Shown piece after piece: positions 1-4,550 of a stretch of DNA of 5,198 bases. Position numbers and translations under genes: made by a program. Source of the DNA: Clostridia bacterium (GTDB lineage: Bacteria > Bacillota > Clostridia > Christensenellales > UBA1242). Below the pieces are notes generated by a model, which saw only the letters and a program-made list of their open reading frames with translations, had not been told where the DNA came from and did no database searches. Positions within the stretch are counted from its first letter, which is position 1. Each line of letters opens with the position of its first letter. The DNA lies in the NCBI GenBank assembly GCA_023228225.1, contig JALOBO010000117.1, positions 1 through 5,198 of the forward strand, given 5' to 3'.

Positions 1-1
1 A

Positions 2-1843
2 CGGAAAAACAACAAACTCCTCAAAGACACCATAGACGCAGCGTTGCCGATAGCGTTTAAGCCTTCTAAGGACGGGCTATGGCTGGAAACCAACGGTACG
101 TACATACAATGTATGGTGATCGGAAGGATTAGCCCGAAATATGGAGACCGGCAGGACTTCCCTACTAACTTAGACCAGAGGTTCATGGATGAAATTTTTG
201 ATATCGCCACGAAGAAGGAAACCAGTATTGAGATGTGCCAGATCATCTATCCTCTCAACCCTGCTGATGAAAACAGCGCTCTCGAAGTCGCCAGGCGAAA
301 TATCAAAATATCCAACGTGATCCAGGAAGGCAAAGACAAGTTCTTGCATTCGCATGATGCAATTAACGACTTTGCAGCGGAAGGGATCTATGAGTATCAA
401 AAACAGCTGTACAACGGAACTACTCGACTTTTTCATCATGTCCTATTGGTGGCTGTGCAGGGACTCACGAAGAAGGAAGTCAAAAAGACTATCCACAGCA
501 TAGAGATCGTTTGTGACTCAAAAATCATTCAGCATGAATTGCCACGTCGCGGAATGGCAGAAACTTTCAGGTCCATGCAGCCAACCCCCTACATATGGGA
601 AAACCTCTTTAAAAAGTCGGTAACGTCTGCCCTATGCGCGAAAACATCCCTTCTGAGAAGTCCGGAACCTGTCCTTTCCACTAAAGGCCGTATGCTTGGA
701 ATGAATACCCGGACCGGGAATCCTGTATATTACGACTTCGATGATCCAAATACAACGAACTCAAACGCGCTCATTATAGCACCTTCGGGATCTGGAAAGT
801 CAGTGGAGCTACTGAAAGACGACATACGGGCTTTTTTGGACGGGGATAATGTGATACATATCGTTCCGAAAAAGGATGGAAAGACGGACCATCTGAGAGT
901 ATGTACAGCACTCAACGGGATGCTCTGGAAAGTCGGGCATGGTGGAAAAAATCCGAACTTATTCCAGGTGTTTTTTGATGAATCGGTCATGGACGACTCA
1001 CAAGAAGGATATCATGCCGCTTATCTGGCGCATTTCACGATGTTGTTGGAATCAATAGGCCTACTTATCGGCAGCGGGTACACCGATCAACAGAAGAATT
1101 GGTTAACCCAGGCGCTCAGTGAGCTTTACGAAGAATTCCACGTAATTGATGGAAAAGGCCTGGTAATTCAAGAGAACGTCAAGCAATGGGGAAACGGGAA
1201 CTTCTGGCCTAATTTCACCGATATGAGAAACAAGCTGGAATGCTGGCTTTCGGATGACAAGCACAAAAAGATGACCGGGCCAATTGAAGCTCTGTACAAC
1301 AACACCGCTATGCTAACGCCTAACGGTCCTTTAGGCTACCTGGTGAACAACAACGCGCTTGATCTGAGCAACCAGTTTATAATGTGCGATTTAAGCGCAC
1401 TTACAAGCGTTCCTAACGTGCAGGAAGCTCTCACGATGATGATAATGTCAGTTGTGTATACAAAGCTGGCAAATGCAAAGCCCGGCGCTCCGGTGACACG
1501 CACACTGATGACATTGGACGAGGGTGCAGATCTGGTCAAAAACAAAACCATGAAAAACAGCACTGAAAAATTCTATCGGCAGGGTAGAAGTTGGGGGCTG
1601 TACACAAAGGTCGTTTCACAGGACCTGGCAGGATTCCCTCGAGAAATGCTTGATATGTTGAAAGCGAACACTGCCTATATCCTTCTGTTAGGGAATTGGA
1701 GGCCCGACAATATAGGCCCGATTCAAAAGGAATTCCTGCTCAATGAACAGGATACATCAACATTGCTCACACCTGGGAAGGGATACGGCTTGATGATTAT
1801 GAGGGGGCACAAAATCCCCTACTACAACGCGCTTGGTAATTAG
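2..1843 (+). CDS. VirB4/TraC-like secretion or conjugation ATPase, 5' partial
   Basis: The reading frame is open from the left edge, so the gene is cut at its 5' end. A TTG at 44 could start a 599-residue protein but has no Shine-Dalgarno site, and upstream codons are continuous, so I treat it as internal. Visible motifs are a Walker A P-S-G-S-G-K-S (782-802), an N-P-N-L-F segment about 50 residues later that resembles the INPF-type motif of VirB4 proteins, a Walker B strand ending L-D-E-G (from 1499, D-E at 1517-1522), and an R-Q-G-R-S-W-G segment followed by S-Q-D (1616-1624), the place of the family's R...G...TQ motif. Order and spacing fit VirB4, the cytoplasmic hexameric ATPase that powers type IV secretion, conjugation and related pilus machines. 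The roughly 240 residues before Walker A fit its N-terminal domain. No membrane segment is evident. The stop is TAG and the next gene overlaps it. Family call is firm; the exact system (conjugation, pilus or viral) is inferred. Confidence 0.88.
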   Translation, partial: RKNNKLLKDTIDAALPIAFKPSKDGLWLETNGTYIQCMVIGRISPKYGDRQDFPTNLDQRFMDEIFDIATKKETSIEMCQIIYPLNPADENSALEVARRNIKISNVIQEGKDKFLHSHDAINDFAAEGIYEYQKQLYNGTTRLFHHVLLVAVQGLTKKEVKKTIHSIEIVCDSKIIQHELPRRGMAETFRSMQPTPYIWENLFKKSVTSALCAKTSLLRSPEPVLSTKGRMLGMNTRTGNPVYYDFDDPNTTNSNALIIAPSGSGKSVELLKDDIRAFLDGDNVIHIVPKKDGKTDHLRVCTALNGMLWKVGHGGKNPNLFQVFFDESVMDDSQEGYHAAYLAHFTMLLESIGLLIGSGYTDQQKNWLTQALSELYEEFHVIDGKGLVIQENVKQWGNGNFWPNFTDMRNKLECWLSDDKHKKMTGPIEALYNNTAMLTPNGPLGYLVNNNALDLSNQFIMCDLSALTSVPNVQEALTMMIMSVVYTKLANAKPGAPVTRTLMTLDEGADLVKNKTMKNSTEKFYRQGRSWGLYTKVVSQDLAGFPREMLDMLKANTAYILLLGNWRPDNIGPIQKEFLLNEQDTSTLLTPGKGYGLMIMRGHKIPYYNALGN

Positions 1844-2471
1844 CCTAAATACAGCAGTAACTCAGATAGTACATGATCTCGGAGTCAGCTGCAAGACCTG
1901 GTACAACAAAGCTCTTGATCCTGCCGAGTACCCGAATGGATTCGAAAAGGAAACGACCAGAAACCCATGCACCGGGCTTCAAACGGTTGTATTTTACAAG
2001 CGTTCACTTCTTGGAGAAGACGGGAAGATCAGAGGACAGACAACAGAACATTATTTCCAGAATGCGCTTCTCGGTGGCGAATGTTACCTAAGAGATGCTG
2101 AAAACGTAACATTGGACAATAATTACGGTAAAGATCAATTACCAGACGTGGATGCCAGATTCAGGCGGGCAGACGGCTCAATTATAAGAATTGCAATGGA
2201 ATACGAAACAAAGGAATGCAAACATTCGATTAAAGAACTTCAGGACAAGAGGGACAGGCTTTTACTCATGAAAGAAGGCGGGGCATCGTGTTATGACGGA
2301 GTAATTTTCATAGCAAAGAAAGAATACACACCTCATCTTATTGAGGCATTAGGGGCGGATTTCGTCCTCACCAGAGGCGCGGCAGTTGGCGAGTATATAG
2401 CAACCATGAAAGCAAGCGTTCCACCTGCTCCTGAGCCTCAGCAGGCCGAGCAGAGCGCGGAGGCGGCTTAA
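1833..2471 (+). CDS. PD-(D/E)xK-like / replication-relaxation-like protein
   Basis: This 212-residue protein starts at TTG 1833. An in-frame TGA at 1800-1802 blocks upstream extension, and no other usable start occurs before Met122. It overlaps the VirB4 gene by 11 bases, so translation is probably coupled; no good ribosome binding site is visible. Around residues 104-130 it shows L-P-D-V-D-A, a basic beta-hairpin-like stretch, then M-E-Y-E-T-K-E-C-K, followed by a helix with K-D/K-R residues and a hydrophobic strand G-V-I-F-I-A (156-161). A PD, then ExE/K, then a helix and strand is the arrangement of PD-(D/E)xK nuclease-like folds, including the replication-relaxation family found on plasmids and conjugative elements. 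Candidate catalytic residues are D105, E123, E125 and K127. The last ~18 residues are Pro/Ala/Gln/Glu-rich and probably disordered. A DNA-processing role beside VirB4 is inferred; a non-catalytic DNA-binding version of the fold is equally possible. Confidence 0.6.
   Translation: MVISLNTAVTQIVHDLGVSCKTWYNKALDPAEYPNGFEKETTRNPCTGLQTVVFYKRSLLGEDGKIRGQTTEHYFQNALLGGECYLRDAENVTLDNNYGKDQLPDVDARFRRADGSIIRIAMEYETKECKHSIKELQDKRDRLLLMKEGGASCYDGVIFIAKKEYTPHLIEALGADFVLTRGAAVGEYIATMKASVPPAPEPQQAEQSAEAA
2459..2463 (+). promoter_or_regulatory. Shine-Dalgarno site of the 2472 gene
   Basis: GGAGG lies inside the last codons of the preceding gene, 8 bases before ATG 2472. It supports 2472 as the start and implies translation coupled to the upstream stop codon (TAA directly followed by ATG). 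Confidence 0.7.
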
Positions 2472-2960
2472 ATGCCAGCGCCACTGTCAATCACTAATAA
2501 TAGTTCATTCCAGACGGCTCGGTATAATAACCAGGCCTTATCTATGGGCCCTCTAAGGCCCCATACGCGCATAAACGAGTTTAGAAACTCAGTTAAATAT
2601 TTAAATATATCAAACCATTGTACTTATATGCAAACTGAAGAAAACGAGCGCGGGGAATACCTAGATACAAGAATCTGGAAACTCTTAGAAATTAATAGAA
2701 AAACAGATTCAAGAGGAAGAATTCACGTTAATGAAATCAATTACGGAAAAGAAATCAAGGTTTTCATTTCTGATTTAGATCAAGAACTTGAAACTTGCAA
2801 AAAGTACGCGCTGTTGCCTCACTCGATGTACACAGAAATTAGAAAAACAAGAGTCAAAGATCAAATTGGGGAGCCTTTGAAAGTTCAGAAAAACGGTGAT
2901 GTGTGGACGACTCAGAAGGAGAAATTTGTAAAAATCTTTGTCAAGGAGGAGTCGGAATAA
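2472..2960 (+). CDS. hypothetical protein, 162 residues
   Basis: I do not recognise this protein. It begins at ATG 2472, immediately after the TAA of the previous gene, with GGAGG 8 bases upstream, and so belongs to the same operon. The first ~50 residues are rich in Asn, Ser, Arg and aromatic residues and look low in order. From Met53 the sequence becomes charged and more regular, with segments suggestive of beta strands (G-R-I-H-V-N-E-I, E-I-K-V-F-I, F-V-K-I-F-V-K) and a helix with D-L-D-Q-E-L-E. No signal peptide, membrane span or metal motif is visible; there are only two cysteines (about residues 49 and 109). From about 2570 the DNA is more A-rich than in the two upstream genes. A TATA-like palindrome inside the gene could drive a shorter product from ATG 2628 (Met53). 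Function unknown; position suggests an accessory role to the VirB4 module. Confidence 0.7.
   Translation: MPAPLSITNNSSFQTARYNNQALSMGPLRPHTRINEFRNSVKYLNISNHCTYMQTEENERGEYLDTRIWKLLEINRKTDSRGRIHVNEINYGKEIKVFISDLDQELETCKKYALLPHSMYTEIRKTRVKDQIGEPLKVQKNGDVWTTQKEKFVKIFVKEESE
2543..2565 (+). repeat. inverted repeat (potential hairpin) within coding DNA
   Basis: TATGGGCC (2543-2550) and GGCCCCATA (2557-2565) are complementary apart from one bulged base, with a 6-base loop CTCTAA. It lies near the 5' end of the hypothetical gene. It could form a moderately stable RNA hairpin or be chance. Confidence 0.35.
2597..2610 (+). promoter_or_regulatory. possible internal TATA box
   Basis: ATATTTAAATAT (2597-2608) is a perfect 12-base palindrome followed by AT. 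Its centre lies about 25 bases before the in-frame ATG 2628, the usual spacing between an archaeal TATA box and a transcription start. A leaderless internal transcript beginning near Met53 is possible. AT-rich coding DNA can produce such matches by chance. Confidence 0.3.
2945..2949 (+). promoter_or_regulatory. strong Shine-Dalgarno match without a canonical start at normal distance
   Basis: AAGGAGGA surrounds GGAGG at 2945-2949, just before the stop codon of the upstream gene. In the lipoprotein frame the codons 7-10 bases downstream are ATA (2957) and ATC (2960). The first ATG is at 2987, 37 bases from the site. It may serve re-initiation after the upstream stop (2958-2960), or a non-canonical start. 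Confidence 0.5.
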
Positions 2961-2986
2961 TCGAAACTATCACAGCAGCAGCAAAG

Positions 2987-3412
2987 ATGAAAGTCTTACT
3001 GGCTGCCTTCGCTCTTCTCCTTTTGGGTGGTTGTCTTTATGAGATCTCCGGGGAGCAGGGAACACAAAACACACCTGAACTTATCCAACCTACCGAAACT
3101 CAGAATCCTTTCGTTGCGGACATTCAGCACCGATCAGATCTTGTGAACAATGCAGTACAGGAAGCCATCAATCAGCAAGGGGTTCAGACACCGATTGCAT
3201 ACAAGCAGACATGCGAAAGCTCAATAGCCTTTATCCGGAGCGAGAGACTTGATACAAATACAAATTACAACACTCTGGATACAGGACAGAAGGAATTAAT
3301 CCAATATTATCGGACTTACTTAACAGAGGCTGCAGCTGTAGTCACTGCCTGCTATGCTGGGAATACTCCGGACCTTTCAAAGATGAATGATGCTAAAAAT
3401 GAGTTGTATTAA
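2987..3412 (+). CDS. small lipoprotein with lipobox, unknown function
   Basis: From ATG 2987 this encodes 141 residues. The N-terminus is a short lipoprotein signal peptide: M-K, a hydrophobic core V-L-L-A-A-F-A-L-L-L, then L-G-G-C with the lipid-attachment cysteine at residue 16. The mature protein (~126 residues) is hydrophilic, Gln/Thr/Asn-rich at its start and probably helical after that, with two further cysteines (in Q-T-C-E-S and T-A-C-Y-A-G) that could form a disulfide outside the cell. The frame is open upstream to GTG 2903, which would overlap the previous gene by 58 bases and bury the signal peptide, so I prefer 2987, where the signal peptide begins. The only good ribosome binding site is oddly distant. 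I do not recognise a family. Beside a VirB4 ATPase a surface lipoprotein could be a VirB7-like channel part or an entry-exclusion protein; this is inference from context only. Confidence 0.72.
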   Translation: MKVLLAAFALLLLGGCLYEISGEQGTQNTPELIQPTETQNPFVADIQHRSDLVNNAVQEAINQQGVQTPIAYKQTCESSIAFIRSERLDTNTNYNTLDTGQKELIQYYRTYLTEAAAVVTACYAGNTPDLSKMNDAKNELY

Positions 3413-3429
3413 TTTCTCTTTTCCTTTTT
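3413..3429 (+). terminator. pyrimidine/T-rich tract, probable archaeal terminator
   Basis: Directly after the lipoprotein stop codon comes a run of T and C with runs of four and five T. Archaeal RNA polymerase terminates at such T-rich tracts without a strong hairpin, so this probably ends the VirB4 operon transcript. A weak hairpin, AACTTC (3435-3440) with GAAGTT (3452-3457) followed by TTA, lies just beyond and may be a backup. Confidence 0.5.
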
Positions 3430-3509
3430 GCCGCAACTTCCGAAGATGAACGAAGTTTTATTACAACTTATTTTATTTCCAATTATAAATTTAATTATAT
3501 AATAAAAAT

Positions 3510-3520
3510 TATGCTGCATA
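3510..3520. repeat. short dyad TATGC-T-GCATA
   Basis: An 11-base inverted repeat with 5-base arms and a single central base, following an AT-rich block. It may be a small protein-binding site; it is short enough to be chance. Confidence 0.3.
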
Positions 3521-3541
3521 TTCCTATAGTCAATATGAATA

Positions 3542-3559
3542 GTTCGTGTATTCACGAAC
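3542..3559. repeat. perfect inverted repeat GTTCGTG-tatt-CACGAAC
   Basis: Two perfectly complementary 7-base arms are separated by TATT. Its arms are richer in G and C than the surrounding AT-rich DNA, so it stands out. It could be a cruciform/hairpin, an operator or part of an origin. No T-run follows directly, which argues against a terminator. Confidence 0.55.
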
Positions 3560-3604
3560 AAAAATGAAGTCGGAAGACATATTTGTGCACTTTAATAATG
3601 TAAA

Positions 3605-3615
3605 GATATATATAA
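3605..3615 (+). promoter_or_regulatory. TATA-like box without a clear downstream gene
   Basis: GATATATATAA resembles an archaeal TATA box. Transcription from it would start near 3632-3636, about 130 bases before the RHH gene. It might give a long leader to that gene or a short untranslated RNA; no coding sequence with a ribosome binding site follows. Confidence 0.3.
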
Positions 3616-3717
3616 TTGGTTGTATATTTTATTTTTAGGAAGAGATATTCAAAACTTCTTTTCTTAATTTCTTGGGACTGGTTGGAAGCTTCGGTGGATT
3701 CTTCTAAACGTGAGAAA

Positions 3718-3749
3718 ACGTATATATACTATATGTACGTAGTTATAGT
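3718..3749 (+). promoter_or_regulatory. promoter and nested palindromic operator of the RHH gene
   Basis: Positions 3718-3740 form a 23-base dyad: left arm ACGTATATATA, central C, right arm TATATGTACGT, with 10 of 11 pairs complementary and the remaining pair T opposite G. A second overlapping dyad uses ACTATA (3728-3733) and TATAGT (3744-3749) around the palindrome TACGTA. The TATATATA part (3721-3728) is well placed as a TATA box for a start of transcription near 3750, just before the ribosome binding site. A repressor bound here would block the promoter. ACGT also occurs at 3708, 3718 and 3737, about one and two helical turns apart. Binding by the downstream RHH protein is inferred from position and the habit of such proteins. 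Confidence 0.62.
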
Positions 3750-3764
3750 ATAGGAGATGAAGCG

Positions 3765-3929
3765 ATGACGGATTCAGAGCCGAAGAAATGGGCAAAGCCT
3801 AACATTAGACCCGAAACATTACACATGCTAAAAAAGATAGCGGTTGACGAGAACATCTACATTTACCAGCTGGTAGATGAGATGATTCAAAAGCAGTATC
3901 CATCATACTTTCGTGGAAAAGGATGCTGA
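3765..3929 (+). CDS. ribbon-helix-helix (CopG/Arc-like) DNA-binding regulator
   Basis: A 54-residue protein starts at ATG 3765 with GGAG (3753-3756) 8 bases upstream. The pattern is that of a ribbon-helix-helix domain: a short strand region around residues 8-14, helix A R-P-E-T-L-H-M-L-K-K-I-A (15-26), the turn E-N-I-Y-I, and helix B Y-Q-L-V-D-E-M-I-Q-K-Q-Y (34-45). The domain fills nearly the whole protein, as in small plasmid copy-control and antitoxin-type regulators, which bind DNA as dimers with the strands in the major groove. The final residues Y-F-R-G-K-G-C are a short basic tail. No toxin gene follows directly, so a plasmid regulator or relaxosome/partition accessory is more likely than an antitoxin. 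The palindrome overlapping its own promoter suggests autoregulation. The proline within the presumed strand is slightly unusual. Family call moderately firm; target inferred. Confidence 0.75.
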   Translation: MTDSEPKKWAKPNIRPETLHMLKKIAVDENIYIYQLVDEMIQKQYPSYFRGKGC

Positions 3930-3974
3930 AAAGCAAAGTAAAGTAAAGAAAAGTGAAATGAAAAACAAGTAAAA
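3928..3974. repeat. purine-rich tract with AAAGT-type short repeats
   Basis: Beginning at the RHH stop codon, about 45 bases are nearly all A and G on this strand, with AAAGT/AAAGA units repeated in near tandem (3935-3955) and looser copies after that. Strand asymmetry is strong. It is not a terminator for rightward transcription because T-runs are missing. It may be a duplex-unwinding or protein-binding segment, or simply low-complexity spacer. Confidence 0.4.
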
Positions 3975-4007
3975 TTGATTTAAATAAAAACAATAATTTA
4001 TTTAGAA

Positions 4008-4018
4008 TTATATATAAA
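4008..4018 (+). promoter_or_regulatory. TATA-like promoter box
   Basis: TTATATATAAA is a good match to an archaeal TATA box and is flanked by two copies of TTTAGAA (4001-4007 and 4020-4026). The expected transcription start is about 4036-4041, at the left of the hairpin-forming unit. Confidence 0.45.
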
Positions 4019-4030
4019 TTTTAGAAAACA

Positions 4031-4099
4031 GTGATGAGAAACACCGCCAAAGGTGGGCACCAATGACGGCATTTAAAGAAACTTAAGAAAAGTTTTTCT
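4031..4099 (+). ncRNA. candidate small structured RNA or attenuated leader
   Basis: GTGATGA (4031-4037) matches the archaeal C-box consensus, but no clear D box (CTGA) follows, so a C/D guide RNA is not supported. CCGCC (4044-4048) and GGTGG (4052-4056) can form a five-pair hairpin with an AAA loop. GGTGG is also the only ribosome binding site of a 7-codon ORF (ATG 4063 to TAA 4084-4086, product MTAFKET). A terminator-like hairpin and T-run close the unit. It does not match any riboswitch I know well. It might be a short RNA, or a leader controlling the replication genes downstream. Confidence 0.3.
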
Positions 4100-4100
4100 C
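4079..4100 (+). terminator. terminator-like hairpin with T-run
   Basis: AAACTT (4079-4084) and AAGTTT (4090-4095) are perfectly complementary with a 5-base loop; the run of five T (4093-4097) begins within the right arm and is followed by CTC. The stem is AT-rich and weak, but T-runs alone suffice in archaea. It would end transcripts from the RHH promoter or the 4008 TATA box before the replication operon. Confidence 0.4.
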
Positions 4101-4129
4101 ACCCAGCAATGAGATATTATCTTTTCTTG

Positions 4130-4137
4130 AATAAATA
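4130..4137 (+). promoter_or_regulatory. possible TATA box of the replication operon
   Basis: AATAAATA lies about 60 bases before ATG 4194 and would place the transcription start near 4158-4162, leaving a leader of about 35 bases. TTTAAAA at 4166-4172 is an alternative but would leave almost no leader, which conflicts with the Shine-Dalgarno site at 4182. Confidence 0.3.
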
Positions 4138-4151
4138 GTTTTCTTGTTACT

Positions 4152-4190
4152 GTTAACCTAGAACGTTTAAAACCACACTTAGAGGTTAAC
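4152..4190 (+). repeat. inverted repeat GTTAACC/GGTTAAC covering a ribosome binding site
   Basis: GTTAACC (4152-4158) and GGTTAAC (4184-4190) are perfect inverted repeats 25 bases apart, and GTTAAC is itself a palindrome. The right arm overlaps GAGG (4182-4185), the ribosome binding site 8 bases before ATG 4194. It may be a pair of operator half-sites or an RNA hairpin that hides the ribosome binding site, depending on where transcription starts. Confidence 0.45.
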
Positions 4191-4193
4191 AGA

Positions 4194-4418
4194 ATGATTA
4201 GTGGACACAAACTATGTTTTGAACCAGTACATCTGAACGACTCTGATTTTTTGACAATTCCCGACGCTATGATCTCATATGTGCGGGATGTACTTTTCAA
4301 CACGTTACAAAGCTTAGAGATGCAGCAGGGACAAGCAACCGATCCCGAAATTAGAGCAGAGCTTGACAGGAAAAACGAGCAGCTGTTTGAGATCTGGTTG
4401 TCGTTCCGGGGGCTTTGA
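4194..4418 (+). CDS. small hypothetical protein, 74 residues
   Basis: I do not recognise it. ATG 4194 has GAGG (4182-4185) at 8 bases. The protein begins with a mixed segment (M-I-S-G-H-K-L-C-F-E-P-V-H-L), then appears mostly helical from about residue 22, with an amphipathic helix S-Y-V-R-D-V-L-F-N-T-L-Q-S-L and a charged, coiled-coil-like helix P-E-I-R-A-E-L-D-R-K-N-E-Q-L-F-E-I-W. No signal peptide, membrane span or metal site is visible. It is first in a tight run with the 42-codon gene and the primase, so a role in replication or its control is plausible by context only. Confidence 0.6.
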   Translation: MISGHKLCFEPVHLNDSDFLTIPDAMISYVRDVLFNTLQSLEMQQGQATDPEIRAELDRKNEQLFEIWLSFRGL

Positions 4419-4419
4419 A

Positions 4420-4548
4420 GTGGCTGACATATCCTTTTTAGAGCAGGTGTTTCAAGCCCGGCAAGATAGCAACGTCCGATATCTGGCAGATATGTATAAC
4501 GAGCCGGACAGCTGGGATGTTGGAGAAAATGACGAAAGGAGGGCCTGA
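4420..4548 (+). CDS. very small hypothetical protein, 42 residues
   Basis: I do not recognise it. GTG 4420 lies one base after the TGA of the previous gene and has a G-run (4407-4411) 8 bases upstream, arguing for coupled translation. The frame is also open upstream to TTG 4363, which would overlap the previous gene by 56 bases and has no ribosome binding site, so I prefer GTG. The product is acidic, with a likely helix (S-F-L-E-Q-V-F-Q-A-R-Q-D) and a tail E-P-D-S-W-D-V-G-E-N-D-E-R-R-A. Its last codons contain the ribosome binding site of the primase, so it may act mainly in translational coupling. Confidence 0.5.
   Translation: MADISFLEQVFQARQDSNVRYLADMYNEPDSWDVGENDERRA
4538..4542 (+). promoter_or_regulatory. 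Shine-Dalgarno site of the primase gene
   Basis: AAAGGAGGG contains GGAGG 8 bases before ATG 4551. It is the strongest ribosome binding site in the right half of the window and fixes the primase start. Confidence 0.75.
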
Positions 4549-4550
4549 AT

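Larger units (their letters stand above)
3413..3764. other. AT-rich intergenic region with inverted repeats
   Basis: No convincing gene is present on either strand in these 352 bases. The stretch contains a T-rich tract, an inverted repeat AACTTC/GAAGTT, AT-rich blocks around 3470-3510, the dyad TATGC-T-GCATA (3510-3520), the hairpin-forming GTTCGTG/CACGAAC (3542-3559), a TATA-like run at 3605-3615, the palindrome GAAGCTTC (3685-3692) and a promoter/operator block at 3708-3749. It could hold regulatory sites or an origin; no iteron array of identical long repeats is visible. Confidence 0.6.

Noticed and set aside
96..115. GTACGTAC and CATAC/GTATG dyads near the left edge, sharing GTACGTA with the RHH operator.
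   Set aside because: They lie within the VirB4 coding sequence and lack the TATA-rich arms; the shared 7-mer is likely chance.
170..1563. Open frames of 75-89 codons on the - strand at 170-439, 730-990 and 1336-1563.
   Set aside because: They lie wholly within the strongly supported VirB4 gene, have no ribosome binding sites or recognisable motifs, and look like antisense shadows.
1841..1876. TAG stop of the VirB4 gene read as pyrrolysine, as in some methanogens.
   Set aside because: Read-through would add only ten residues before TGA 1874-1876, and the next gene already begins at this stop; no support for a coding TAG.
1873..2091. Open frame of 72 codons on the + strand inside the nuclease-like gene.
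   Set aside because: The overlapping frame has the better protein features and operon junctions; this one is Arg/Thr-rich without motifs.
3564..3638. 24-codon frame beginning ATG 3564 after the GTTCGTG/CACGAAC dyad.
   Set aside because: No ribosome binding site, and its composition (Ile, Tyr, Phe) simply reflects AT-rich non-coding DNA.
3805..3993. 62-codon - strand frame with a hydrophobic N-terminus resembling a membrane segment.
   Set aside because: The Phe/Leu run is only the complement of the purine-rich tract, and the rest overlaps the RHH gene; no ribosome binding site.
4031..4070. C/D box guide RNA or fluoride-type riboswitch, suggested by GTGATGA and a CCGCC segment.
   Set aside because: No D box CTGA is present, the pairing pattern does not follow the fluoride riboswitch, and no transporter gene is downstream. 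Kept only as a structured candidate.
4073..4303. 76-codon - strand frame across the region before the 4194 gene.
   Set aside because: No motifs; it crosses the inverted repeat and the 5' part of a + strand gene that has a good ribosome binding site.
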